DNA of 64,000 nt from Achromobacter animicus (GCF_902859585.1 NZ_CADIJM010000014.1:1-64000), one strand, 5' to 3'; positions 37,118-46,115 are shown, counted from the first letter of the stretch. Made by a program: numbers and translations. Notes: generated from the sequence alone by a model not told the origin.

Positions 37118-37884
37118 GCCGCCTGCCTTTGGGCGCCGGCCGCCAGCGCGGCCTCGATCCGGTTGTAGTGTTGGGCGAATTCAAGGGATCCGCGCTGCCG
37201 CGGGTAGTCCAGGCCAATGCGGATGTCGTCGCTGATGGTCCCGGGGTGCGGGGCCATTACGACGACGCGCTGCGCCAGGAAGATCGCCTCGTCGATGTTG
37301 TGGGTGACGAACACGACCGATACGCCGGTCTCCTGCCACAGCCGCAGCAGGTCCTTTTGCAGCGCGGCGCGGGTCATGGCATCCACGGCCGCAAACGGCT
37401 CGTCCATCAGCAGAACCTTCGGTTCGACGACCAGGGACCGCGCCACGGCGATGCGCTGGCGCATGCCGCCGGACAACTCGTGCGGATAGCGGTCTGCGGA
37501 CGCAGCCAAACCCACGCGCTCCAGCGCCGCCAGCGCGCGATGACGGCGTTGCGGTGCGGCGACCGATTGCGCGCGCAGGCCGAATTCCACGTTCTGCCTG
37601 GCCGTCATCCACGGGAAGAGCGCATATTCCTGGAACACCACGCCGCGTTCGGGACCGGGGCGCTCCACCTGATTGCCATGAAATCGGACCGCGCCGTCGG
37701 TAGGCTGCAGAAAGCCTGCCAGCAGGTGCAGCAATGTCGTCTTGCCGCAACCCGACGGGCCGATCAGACACGTGAATTCGCCGGCCGCCAGGTCCAGCGA
37801 CACCTCGTGCAGCGCCTGCGCGGGCGCGTTGCCGCGCGTGGCAAAGAACTGCGACACGCGCTGGAATTCGATCAGGGCGCCCAT
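37114..37884 (-). CDS. NitT/TauT family ABC transporter ATP-binding protein
   Basis: A 256-residue ATPase of the SsuB/TauB type: Walker A GPSGCGKT at 42-49, signature LSGGMRQR, Walker B VLLMDEPFAAVD and the switch His in VVFVTHNIDEAIFLA. It energises uptake through the neighbouring permease. It starts 4 bases after the substrate-binding gene stop and overlaps the permease by 4 bases. Confidence 0.88.
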   Translation of the reverse strand: MGALIEFQRVSQFFATRGNAPAQALHEVSLDLAAGEFTCLIGPSGCGKTTLLHLLAGFLQPTDGAVRFHGNQVERPGPERGVVFQEYALFPWMTARQNVEFGLRAQSVAAPQRRHRALAALERVGLAASADRYPHELSGGMRQRIAVARSLVVEPKVLLMDEPFAAVDAMTRAALQKDLLRLWQETGVSVVFVTHNIDEAIFLAQRVVVMAPHPGTISDDIRIGLDYPRQRGSLEFAQHYNRIEAALAAGAQRQAA

Positions 37885-37888
37885 GCCG

Positions 37889-38929
37889 TCAGGCCAGTTT
37901 GACGCGGTCGGGCGCGGCGGCCGACAGCGGCGCGTCCTTGATCGCGGCGCGGAACAGCGCGCGCAGGTCGCCGGCGGGCGCGGGCGCCAGCTTGGCGTCG
38001 ATAGCCCACTTGGCCTGGTTCACGAGGTCGTCCACGAAGCTGTCATCGAATCCCACCTTGAACTCGAATACCGACGTGGCCTGCTTGACCTCCGCAGGCG
38101 TGCTGCGGATGCGCGTGGCGATCAGGTCGGGCCACGCCGGATCCTGCGCAATGCGCTTCTCAGCGTCGAGCAACGCCCCGATCGCGTCCTTGACCAGCGC
38201 CTGGCGCGTGTCCAGCGTGTTCTGGTTGACCAGCAGCAACTGGTGGCTGCGGAAGAATTTTTCGTAGCCGTCCTGGGTCAGAAAGAACGCCTTGCCGCCG
38301 CTTTGGCGCACCGCGGCGTTGCCGGCCTGCGCGGTCCAGGAAAACGCATCGATGTCGCCGCGCACCAGCGCGCCGATGAGATCGGTGGGCGCCAGGTTCA
38401 CCTGCGTGATGTCGCTGGCGGACAGCTTTGCGAATTCCAGATATTTGGCCAGTGCATACTGGCCCGACGTGCCGGCGGGCGTGCCGATCTTCTTGCCCTT
38501 CAGGCTGGCGGGCTTGTCGGCGGCGATGCCGCTGCCTTCGCGCGCAACGATCTTCATGTCGTACGAGTAGCGGCTGAAGTTGGCCAGGATGCCGGGCTTG
38601 AGTCCCTGCAACACGGCAAAGACCAGCGGCGTATCCGTGGTGGTGGAGAAGTTGGCCGAGCCGGCCAGCAGGGCCTGCATCGAGTCCCGTCCGGTCGGAA
38701 AATCCAGCACCTTCAGATCCACGTTGCGCGCCTTCCAGTAGCCCGCGCTTTCGGCGACGAACGGCAGCGCCCACGTGTAGCCCGCGCTGCCGGAGGCCAG
38801 CGTGGCCTGCTCGCGGGACTGGGCGAACGTCACGCCGGGCAGCGCGCCAGCGGCCGCCACCGAGCCGATATGGAACAGCAAACGCCGGCGCGCGGCGTCG
38901 ATGGAAGGCAGCTTCTTGTACGAACTCAT
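37889..38929 (-). CDS. NitT/TauT family ABC transporter substrate-binding protein
   Basis: A 346-residue periplasmic binding protein of the NMT1/SsuA/TauA family. It has a Tat-like N-terminus (RRRLLFHIGSVAAAGALPGVTFA, with consecutive Arg), suggesting export in folded form or a plain Sec signal, then ASGSAGYTWALPFVAESAGYWKARNVDLKVLDFPTGRDSMQALLAGS and NLAPTDLIGALVRGDIDAFSWTAQAG. The ATG at 38929 gives MSSYKKLP; the longer frame to 39013 is unlikely. It is the first gene of the operon with the ATPase, permease, amidohydrolase and flavoprotein. Ligands of this family include sulfonates, nitrate and aromatic acids. Confidence 0.85.
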   Translation of the reverse strand: MSSYKKLPSIDAARRRLLFHIGSVAAAGALPGVTFAQSREQATLASGSAGYTWALPFVAESAGYWKARNVDLKVLDFPTGRDSMQALLAGSANFSTTTDTPLVFAVLQGLKPGILANFSRYSYDMKIVAREGSGIAADKPASLKGKKIGTPAGTSGQYALAKYLEFAKLSASDITQVNLAPTDLIGALVRGDIDAFSWTAQAGNAAVRQSGGKAFFLTQDGYEKFFRSHQLLLVNQNTLDTRQALVKDAIGALLDAEKRIAQDPAWPDLIATRIRSTPAEVKQATSVFEFKVGFDDSFVDDLVNQAKWAIDAKLAPAPAGDLRALFRAAIKDAPLSAAAPDRVKLA

Positions 38930-39236
38930 GATTCCAAACCCCGATATGCATGTGAAATAGCTTGGGGTCATGCTACGGAGCGAAGGCTGCGCCGACAAAG
39001 AATATCTGGACATATGCTTGTTTCCTTCGGCTGCGCTGGCGCGTTCGGCGTGGGCATTGCGGCTGCGCTGAGCGGCCTGCCATCGACGCTATTTGGATAG
39101 CAGAAATAGTTCGTTTCTCCGCCGCGCGCGCGTTGCTAGGATCGCCGGTCAACCTACGTTGCAACCCTGCGTCGCCACCCTACATCGCGAATGACGCGGC
39201 GTGGCGAACCCACCGGCCCAAGGAGCCCGCGACCTC
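38930..39236. promoter_or_regulatory. Divergent control region between two ABC receptor genes
   Basis: These 307 bases separate two divergently transcribed NitT/TauT-type receptor genes and must hold both promoters. GCTAT-N4-ATAGC (39088-39101) and CTATTT-N9-AAATAG (39089-39109) overlap and form the best operator candidate. No regulator gene sits beside them, so control probably comes from elsewhere. Confidence 0.4.
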
Positions 39237-40262
39237 ATGTCCATCAATCCCTTTCCCCTGCGGCGCTTTGCGGCGACCTCCGCGCTGGCTTTTGCAACGC
39301 TCGCCGCGGCCGCCGCACCGGTGCATGCCGAAGGCACGCTGCGCGTGGCGCAGCAGTTTGGCATCGCCTATCTGATCCTTGATGTGGTCAAGGACCAGAA
39401 GCTGATCGAAAAGCACGGCAAGCAGGCCGGCGTGGACATCAAGGTGGAATGGGCACAGATATCTGGCGCATCGGCCATGAACGAGGCGCTGCTCGCCGGT
39501 GCGCTGGACATGGTGTCGGCCGGCGTGCCGCCCGCGCTGGTGCTGTGGGACCGCACGCGCGGCAAGCAGAACGTGAAGCTGGTGGCGGCGCTGGGATCGT
39601 TGCCCAACTATCTGCTGAGCAACAATCCGGCGGTGAAGACGCTGGACGACTTCGGCGCCAAGGACCGCATTGCGGTGCCGGCCGCGGGCGTCGGATTCCA
39701 GTCGCGCACCTTGCAGATCGAAGCGGCCAAGCGCTACGGCAAGGACAACTTCAAGCGTTTTGACGACATCTCCATCAGCCTGCCGCATCCGGACGCCACG
39801 ACCGCCCTGATTTCTGGCGGCCTGGAGGTGAATGCACATTTTTCCAGCGCGCCGTTCTACTACCAGGCGCTGGAGCGCAATCCGGCGGTGCACAAGGTGA
39901 TCAGTTCGTACGACATTCTGGGCGGCCCCGCGACGTTCAACGTGCTGTACACCACGCAGAAATTCCACGACGCCAATCCCAAAACCTATAACGCGTTCTA
40001 CGCCGCGCTAGCGGAAGCCGCCGCATGGATTCCCGCGCACAAGGACGAGGCCGCCGCGATCTTCATCCGCCAGCAGAATTCCAAGCTGCCGGCGGATTTC
40101 GTGAAGAAGATCCTGGACGATCCCGAGAACCAGTTCACGATCACGCCGCAGCAGACGAAGGTATATGCCGACAAGCTGCGCGAAATCGGCGTGCTGCAAG
40201 GGCAGGCGGAAAGCTGGAAGGATTACTTCTTCGCGCCGGCCCACGCCGCTGCGGGTAGCTGA
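39237..40262 (+). CDS. ABC transporter substrate-binding protein (NitT/TauT type)
   Basis: A 341-residue periplasmic receptor. The signal peptide ends near residue 32 (PVHAEG), followed by TLRVAQQFGIAYLILDVVKDQKLIEKHGKQAGVDIKVEW and a mature periplasmic fold. The ATG at 39237 gives MSINPFPLRRF with AAGGAG upstream; the longer frame to 39201 is less likely. It is divergent from the previous transporter operon. The ATPase and permease that match it are probably the pair at 42985-44599, which follow after two genes on the other strand. Confidence 0.82.
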   Translation: MSINPFPLRRFAATSALAFATLAAAAAPVHAEGTLRVAQQFGIAYLILDVVKDQKLIEKHGKQAGVDIKVEWAQISGASAMNEALLAGALDMVSAGVPPALVLWDRTRGKQNVKLVAALGSLPNYLLSNNPAVKTLDDFGAKDRIAVPAAGVGFQSRTLQIEAAKRYGKDNFKRFDDISISLPHPDATTALISGGLEVNAHFSSAPFYYQALERNPAVHKVISSYDILGGPATFNVLYTTQKFHDANPKTYNAFYAALAEAAAWIPAHKDEAAAIFIRQQNSKLPADFVKKILDDPENQFTITPQQTKVYADKLREIGVLQGQAESWKDYFFAPAHAAAGS

Positions 40263-40266
40263 GGGT

Positions 40267-41434
40267 CTAGTCGAGCAAGCCGTGCGCCTGCGCGCGCTCA
40301 AGCGCGGCGGGCGGCAGCCAGCGGCCCAGCGCAGCCAGCGCCGACGTGCTGCGCAATGGCGCCGCGACCGGCGCGATCGGCGGCGCCTTGCTGCGGCTCA
40401 AGCGCGGCGCGGGCGCAGGTTGGGCAATGCCGTCAACCTCGATAAACGTGCCGCGCGCGCAAGTGCGGGTGATTCGGGGCTTCGTCAAAATTCAGCACCG
40501 GCGCAAAGCACGCATCGGTTCCTTCCAGCCGCGCGGTCCATTCGTCGCGCGAGCGGGCGGCAAAGGCTTGCGCCAGCTGCTCGCGCAGCGCCGGCCAGCG
40601 GGCGCGGTCGGATTGCCAACCGGCCAGCTCCGGCGGCAGTTCCAACAGCGTCAGTAGTTGCTTGAAGAACTTGGCCTCCAACGGGCCAATGGAAACATAG
40701 CGGCCATCTCGGCAGGCGTACACGTCGTAGAAGGGCGCGCCCGAGTCGATCAGGTTGGTGCCGCGTTCGGCCCGCCACATGCCCGCCGCAGCCAGCCCGT
40801 GAAAAGCGGTGGACAGGGACGCCGCGCCGTCGACCATGGCCGCGTCCACGACTTGTCCCAGACCGCTGCGCGCGCGTTCGATCAGCGCGGCCAGGATGCC
40901 CAGCGCCAGATACAACCCGCCGCCCGCGAAGTCGCCAAGGAGCGCCAGCGGCGGCGTGGGCGGCTGGCCCTGCCGGCCGATCGCGTCAAGGGCGCCGGTG
41001 ATAGCCAGGTAGTTGATGTCGTGTCCCGCCGACTGGGCGAGCGGCCCGGACTGTCCCCAGCCCGTGACCCGGCCATAGACCAGGCGTGGATTGCGCGCGA
41101 GGCACGCGTCCGGCCCCAAGCCCAGCCGTTCCATCACGCCGGGACGGAAGCCTTCGATGAGGGCGTCGGCGCTTTCCACGAGGTCCAGCACCAGCGCCGC
41201 GGATTCCGGCCGCTTGAGGTCCAGTTCAATCGACGTGCGGTTTCGCAGCAGCAGGTTGAAGCGCGGTTCGCGCTGGATGCCTTGCTCGACGGGATCCCGA
41301 CGCTGGATGCGCAGGACCGTCGCGCCCATGTCGGCCAGCAGCATCGCCGCCATCGGCGCCGGACCGATGCCTTCCAATTCAATGACGGTCACGCCCGCCA
41401 GTGCGCCCGCGCCGGGCGCCTGCTGCGCGCTCAT
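40267..41434 (-). pseudogene. AMACR-type CoA transferase III, split by a frameshift
   Basis: The reading frame begins at 41434 as an alpha-methylacyl-CoA racemase-like family III CoA transferase, with GADMGATVLRI-like fold features and the racemase motif SAGHDINYLAITGAL carrying the catalytic Asp. It breaks near 40455 after NHPHLRAR. The expected continuation (GTFIEVDGIAQPAPAPRLSRS, to the stop at 40267) is found in another frame. A CG-dinucleotide tract at 40452-40460 lies at the break, so loss or gain of one CG is likely. It may be a real loss of function or a sequencing error. The gene overlaps the BAAT-type gene by 4 bases (ATGA). Confidence 0.8.
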
Positions 41435-42753
41435 GCGGTGGCTGCGGTGCGTTCAGCGACCGCGGCCGCCAGAAAGCGCTGCACCGCCGCCCACGAGTCC
41501 GCGTTGGCGCGCGCGTTGGCGGCCGCGTCGCCGCCGCCGGTCAACACGATGCCGGACACCGCATGCGCGCGCGAAATCTCGGTGGTGGGCACACCGGGCG
41601 CCTGCAGGGCGTGCCCGGCGTCTGGATAGTCCAGGTGCGCCACGGCGTGCGGATGGCCGGCCGCTTGCAGGGTTTGTGCCACGTCGGCGGCGTACCGGGT
41701 CGATGGCCAATAGCCGTCGTCGCCTGCGGACAGCACCAGGACCGGACCCGCTATCCGTTCCACCGGAATGCGGGCGCGCGCGACGGCGGCCGCATCCTGC
41801 TGGGCGTTCACGAACGCCTGCGCCTGGCGGCGGGGCTCGGGCAGGCTGTCGACGAGGCCCCAATCCTGCGCGGCGTTGTTCTCCCAGACGTGCGCCAGCG
41901 GCTGGCCCGCCTGCGTCCAGGCGGGACCGAAGCGGCCCGTGCCCGGCTTGCCCGCGTTCAACACGCCATGTACGACCGAGCTGGGTACGTAGGCGATCAC
42001 CGCCGATACGGCCTGCGGATACAGGCTGCCCAGCAGCAGCGCCAGTTCGCCGCCGCGCGAATGGCCACTGACGGCGATGAAGTTTTCAACAGGCCTGACC
42101 GTCGCGCGCAGCCATTGCAGCGCGCGCTCGAAGTATTCCAGCGGAATTTCGGAAAGGTAGTCAGGCAAGCCGGGCGCGCCGAAGTAGCCCAGCGCCAGCG
42201 CGGCATAACCGCGCGACGCAAAGAGCGCGGCCCGTGCTTCGTTGATGCCGCCGCCCGATCCGTTCAACACCACGATGGCCGGATGCGGGCCGGGACCGGC
42301 GGGGGTATACAGCACGCCCACCAGTCCGTCCTCGTTCAAGGGCTGCCGCGTGACGCCGCTGTCGACGTGGCGCTGTTCGAAACGGGCGGACGCGTGATTG
42401 CCGTGCGTGTCGCTGGCCGAGGCGCGTACATGGATGACGCCGTCCGCGCCCTCGGGAGCGGGCAGGTCCTCGGTGTCGCCAGCATCGCTGGCATGCGCCG
42501 GGGACTGCGACCAGATCGGACCCTGGCCGTCGGCGATGCGGTAGCCGCCGGATACGGGCGCCTGCCCGGACACGTCGACCGTCCCCTTCGCATCGGCGAG
42601 GTAGGTGTTGCGGCTGCGCCAGACCTCGCCATCAGGCTGTCGCGAAGTCAGCGTCAGGGTCACGGCGGAATGCGGATGAAAGCCCTCCAGCGAGAAGACG
42701 CGGGGCACGTCGATCAACGCGGCGGCGGGGGTGACGGCAAGACGGGCTGGCAT
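41431..42753 (-). CDS. Acyl-CoA thioester hydrolase/BAAT C-terminal family protein
   Basis: A 440-residue alpha/beta hydrolase with an N-terminal thioester-hydrolase/bile-acid-CoA beta domain (residues about 10-130, PRVFSLEGFHPHSAVTLTL) and a C-terminal BAAT-type catalytic domain. The nucleophile is S232 in VSGHSRGGE, with Asp in LSAGDDGYW and His in DAGHAL. A Ser nucleophile favours acyl-CoA hydrolysis over amino-acid conjugation, which uses Cys. The start at 42753 (MPARLAVTP) is chosen; the frame to 42897 is not supported. It is co-transcribed with the AMACR-type gene. Confidence 0.82.
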   Translation of the reverse strand: MPARLAVTPAAALIDVPRVFSLEGFHPHSAVTLTLTSRQPDGEVWRSRNTYLADAKGTVDVSGQAPVSGGYRIADGQGPIWSQSPAHASDAGDTEDLPAPEGADGVIHVRASASDTHGNHASARFEQRHVDSGVTRQPLNEDGLVGVLYTPAGPGPHPAIVVLNGSGGGINEARAALFASRGYAALALGYFGAPGLPDYLSEIPLEYFERALQWLRATVRPVENFIAVSGHSRGGELALLLGSLYPQAVSAVIAYVPSSVVHGVLNAGKPGTGRFGPAWTQAGQPLAHVWENNAAQDWGLVDSLPEPRRQAQAFVNAQQDAAAVARARIPVERIAGPVLVLSAGDDGYWPSTRYAADVAQTLQAAGHPHAVAHLDYPDAGHALQAPGVPTTEISRAHAVSGIVLTGGGDAAANARANADSWAAVQRFLAAAVAERTAATA

Positions 42754-42875
42754 GCTTCGAGTATCCAATTGGGGCGTGAAAGCCCCTGAACATAGGTGCG
42801 CAACATTCCGCTGGCTACGAAGATTTCCGCATGCCGATAGCCGGTTTTCACCTAAGGACTGCACGCCATTTGCAG

Positions 42876-42897
42876 ATGGGAAATCGTTCGTTCCCAT
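42876..42897. promoter_or_regulatory. Candidate operator, inverted repeat
   Basis: ATGGGAA (42876-42882) and TTCCCAT (42891-42897) form a perfect 7-bp dyad across 8 bases in the divergent gap between the BAAT-type gene and an ABC ATPase gene. Promoters of both must be here. The regulator is unknown. Confidence 0.45.
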
Positions 42898-42984
42898 GCA
42901 TGTGCATGACGCATAAGCTGCGAAGCATGATGTCGTTTCGCCCCAAGCCCGGCGTGCAAGGCATCGTCATCAACCGTGCCTTTC

Positions 42985-43791
42985 ATGACCGATCTTTCCG
43001 CCATCCATCACGTCCATCGCATATCTCCCGACCGCCAGCCCGCGTCCGCCGCCATCTCGCTGCGTAAGGTGTCCAAGCGCTTTGCGCGCCGCAACGACTC
43101 GCCGCTGCAGGTGCTCGAGGGCATCGACCTGGACATACCGCATGGCCAGGTGGTCGCCATACTGGGTGCGTCAGGCTGCGGCAAGAGCACGCTGCTCAAT
43201 CTGATTGCGGGTCTCGCGCATCCTGACGAGGGCAACATCCTGGTGGAAGGCGCCAGCACGGCGGCGTACACCGACTGGCGCGCGGTGGGCTATCTGTTCC
43301 AGGACGACCGGCTGCTGCCGTGGCGCACCGCGCGGGACAACGTCTGCTTCGGCCTGGAGGCCACGCGCTTGCCACGCGCCGAACGCCAGGCGCGGGCGCT
43401 GGCCGCGCTGGAATCAGTGGGGCTTGCCGGTTTTGCGTCGGCCTACCCGCATGAGTTGTCCGGCGGCATGCGCAGCCGCGTGGCCCTGGCGCGCAGTCTG
43501 GTGAACGAGCCGCGCATTCTGCTGCTGGATGAACCGTTCTCCAAGCTGGACCCCGGCACCCGCGCGCAGATGCACGCCGAGCTGCTGGACATCCAGGCAA
43601 GCCGCGGCATGACCGTGGTGTTTGTGACGCATGACGTCGAGGAAGCGGTGGTGCTGGCCGATCAGGTGGTAATTCTGCGGCCGCGGCCCGGTCGCATCCG
43701 CGAGATCGCGCCCGTGACGCTGACCAGGCCGCGCGCGCCGTCTCAACCCGAGGTCGCCGAGCTGATCCGTCAGTTGCGCGTGCGGGTGTAG
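42985..43791 (+). CDS. NitT/TauT family ABC transporter ATP-binding protein
   Basis: A 268-residue ATPase with Walker A GASGCGKS at 61-68, signature LSGGMRSR, Walker B ILLLDEPFSKLD and the switch motif VVFVTHDVEEAVVLA. It is a SsuB/TauB-type subunit. The ATG at 42985 (MTDLSAIHH) is preferred to GTG 42976. The permease follows after 4 bases. Its receptor is probably the product of 39237-40262. Confidence 0.87.
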   Translation: MTDLSAIHHVHRISPDRQPASAAISLRKVSKRFARRNDSPLQVLEGIDLDIPHGQVVAILGASGCGKSTLLNLIAGLAHPDEGNILVEGASTAAYTDWRAVGYLFQDDRLLPWRTARDNVCFGLEATRLPRAERQARALAALESVGLAGFASAYPHELSGGMRSRVALARSLVNEPRILLLDEPFSKLDPGTRAQMHAELLDIQASRGMTVVFVTHDVEEAVVLADQVVILRPRPGRIREIAPVTLTRPRAPSQPEVAELIRQLRVRV

Positions 43792-43795
43792 CGTC

Positions 43796-44599
43796 ATGAA
43801 CCAGACTTCGATTTCGGCCGTCCGCGTGTCGGCATGGCGTGTCCTGGGCGGCAATGCGGGCCGGCGCCTCTTGCTGGTGGCGCTGCTGCTGGCCGCATGG
43901 GCGTTCGCCGCGCGCGGCGTGCCCGCGTACATCCTGCCGGGTCCGGCACGCGTGGCCGACGCGCTGGGACGGTTGGTTTCCAGCGATACGTTCTGGCGCG
44001 ACCTGGGCGTGACTTTCTGGCGGGTCATCGCGGGCTTCTCGTTGGCCGCCGTGGCGGGCACGGCGCTGGGGCTGCTGTTCGGCAGCCGCCGCAAGCTGGG
44101 CGAGTTCTTTGAACCCGTGCTGGCCGTCACCAACACAATTTCCTCGGCCATCTGGGCCATCTTCGCCATCATCTGGTTCGGCATCTCCAACGCCACGACC
44201 ATCTTCGTGGTGTTCATGACCGCGCTGCCGCTGATCCTGACCAACGTCTGGCAGGGCGCCCGCTCGGTGCGCGCCGACCTGGTCGAGCTGGCGCGCAGCT
44301 TCCGCATGCCGCCGCTGCGCATCCTGCGCACGATCTATCTGCCCTCCATCCTGCCCGACTTCTTTTCAGGCGCGCGCCTGGCGTTCGGCTTCGGCTGGCG
44401 GGTGTCGCTGGTGGCCGAAACCATCGGCGCGTCCAACGGCGTGGGCTACAGGCTGCGGCAGGCGGCCGACCTCGTGCAGACCGATCAGGTGTTTGCATGG
44501 ACGATCACGCTGGTCGGCCTGATGGTGCTGATCGAGTTCTGCGTGCTCAAGCCGCTTGAGACGCACCTGTTCCGCTGGCGCCGCGCCGCGGCGGACTGA
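43796..44599 (+). CDS. NitT/TauT family ABC transporter permease
   Basis: A 267-residue permease of about six membrane segments (LLLVALLLAAWAFA, TFWRVIAGFSLAAVAGTALGLLFG, and SNATTIFVVFMTALPLILTNVW). The ATPase-docking loop is ADLVELARSFRMPPLRILRTIYLPSILPDFFSGARLAFG. It starts 4 bases after the ATPase stop and is followed by an oxidoreductase gene. Confidence 0.86.
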   Translation: MNQTSISAVRVSAWRVLGGNAGRRLLLVALLLAAWAFAARGVPAYILPGPARVADALGRLVSSDTFWRDLGVTFWRVIAGFSLAAVAGTALGLLFGSRRKLGEFFEPVLAVTNTISSAIWAIFAIIWFGISNATTIFVVFMTALPLILTNVWQGARSVRADLVELARSFRMPPLRILRTIYLPSILPDFFSGARLAFGFGWRVSLVAETIGASNGVGYRLRQAADLVQTDQVFAWTITLVGLMVLIEFCVLKPLETHLFRWRRAAAD

Positions 44600-44638
44600 T
44601 CTTCTTCCCGCTTTTTTTCCCCTCACGGATCCAATCAC

Positions 44639-45655
44639 ATGTCCCAAACCATGAAGGCGCTCGTGCTCAACGCGCACGGCGGCCTGGACCAACTGTCGGT
44701 CGTCCATGACAAGCCTGTGCCCCAGGCGACTCCCGGCCACGTCGTGGTGCGCGTGCGCGCCTCGTCCTTCAACTACCACGATGTCTTCACGGTGCAGGGC
44801 ATGCCCGGCATCAAGGTGCCGCTGCCGGTGATCATCGGCCTGGATCTGGCCGGCGACATCGCCGAGGTCGGCGCGGACGTCGAAGGCTGGAAGGCGGGCG
44901 ACCGCGTGCTGGTCAATCCGCTGAATCGCGAGAAGGGCCTGATGGGCGAAATGCTGGACGGCGGCATGGCGCAGTACTGCCTGGTGTCGGCGGCGCAGCT
45001 TCTGCCGTTGCCGGCCAACGTCACGTATGAACAGGCGGCCGCCTTGCCGGTGGCCTATGGCACCGCCCACCGGATGCTCGTCACGCACCGCACCGTGCAG
45101 GCCGGCGACAAGGTGTTGATCCTGGGCGCCAGCGGCGGCGTCGGCACGGCCAGCGTCATCCTGGCCAAGCGCCTGGGCGCCGAGGTGATTGCATGCGCCA
45201 GCGGCGCGGACAAGCTGGCGCGTTTGCGAGAGATCGGCGCGGACCACGTTGTCGACTACCGCGAGACTGACTTCTCCAAATGGGCGATCCAGCAGTATGG
45301 CAAGCCGCAGCGCCGCGGCACGGAAGGCGGGGTGGACGTGGTGGTGAACTTCACGGGCGGCGACACCTGGGTGCCGTCGCTGCGTTGCATCCGTCGAGGC
45401 GGGATCCTGCTGACGTGCGGGGCCACCGCGGGCTACGACCCCAAGGAAGACCTGCGCTACATCTGGAGCTTTGAACTGACCGTCAAGGGTTCCAACAGCT
45501 TCTACGACGAGAACCTGCTTGCGCTGCTGGACCAGGTCGACCGCGGCGAGATCGCGCCGCTGATCGACCGCGTGGTGCCGCTTGAAGAAGCGGCCGAAGG
45601 CCTGGCCGCCATCCGCGACCGCAAGGTCATCGGCAAGATCATCGTCGCTCCCTGA
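44639..45655 (+). CDS. Quinone oxidoreductase-like medium-chain dehydrogenase/reductase
   Basis: A 338-residue MDR enzyme with an NAD(P)-binding motif GASGGVG at about 163-169 (LILGASGGVGTASVILAKRLGAEV). The zinc-ligand Cys of alcohol dehydrogenases is replaced in SFNYHDVFT, so it is probably the zinc-free quinone-oxidoreductase type. It could reduce an enone or enoyl intermediate of the imported compound. It lies 40 bases after the permease and 23 bases before the thioesterase gene. Confidence 0.82.
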   Translation: MSQTMKALVLNAHGGLDQLSVVHDKPVPQATPGHVVVRVRASSFNYHDVFTVQGMPGIKVPLPVIIGLDLAGDIAEVGADVEGWKAGDRVLVNPLNREKGLMGEMLDGGMAQYCLVSAAQLLPLPANVTYEQAAALPVAYGTAHRMLVTHRTVQAGDKVLILGASGGVGTASVILAKRLGAEVIACASGADKLARLREIGADHVVDYRETDFSKWAIQQYGKPQRRGTEGGVDVVVNFTGGDTWVPSLRCIRRGGILLTCGATAGYDPKEDLRYIWSFELTVKGSNSFYDENLLALLDQVDRGEIAPLIDRVVPLEEAAEGLAAIRDRKVIGKIIVAP

Positions 45656-45677
45656 ATCCCAATCGGAACCTTTGAAC

Positions 45678-46103
45678 ATGTCTGAACAGAACCTGCCCGC
45701 CGCGGCCGATATCCAGGCGCGTCTCCTGCGCAGTCCCTATCACCAATGGCTTGGCCTGAAAGTGCTGTCGGTCGGCGACGGCGAGATTGTGCTGCAGGCC
45801 ACGTGGCGCGAGGAATGGTCGGTCAACCCCGACAACCCCTACACGCACGGCGGCATTCTGGCCGCGCTGATCGACCTGACCGCGGACTGGGCGCTCGTCT
45901 CCCACACGGGCCGTGGCGTGCCGACGGTGGACCTGCGGGTCGACTATCACCGGCCGGCGATCCAGGGCGACCTCACCATCCGTGGCAAGGTCGTCAAGGC
46001 CGGCAAGCAGTTGTCGGTGGCTGAAGCGCGCATCGAGGACGCCCAAGGCGCGCTGCTGGCCAGCGGGCGCGGCGTGTATCTGACCGCGCCGCCCAAGGGC
46101 TGA
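45678..46103 (+). CDS. PaaI family hotdog-fold thioesterase
   Basis: A 141-residue hotdog-fold protein like PaaI. The NPYTHGGILAALIDLTADWAL segment holds the conserved glycine/Asp region of acyl-CoA thioesterases, and VPTVDLRVDYHRPAIQGDLTIRGKVV is the core strand pattern. It probably releases CoA from dead-end or aromatic acyl-CoA esters. The ATG at 45678 gives MSEQNLPA; the frame reaching back to 45582 overlaps the preceding gene and is not supported. The VOC gene follows after 12 bases. Confidence 0.82.
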   Translation: MSEQNLPAAADIQARLLRSPYHQWLGLKVLSVGDGEIVLQATWREEWSVNPDNPYTHGGILAALIDLTADWALVSHTGRGVPTVDLRVDYHRPAIQGDLTIRGKVVKAGKQLSVAEARIEDAQGALLASGRGVYLTAPPKG

Positions 46104-46115
46104 GGGGAGAGGGGC

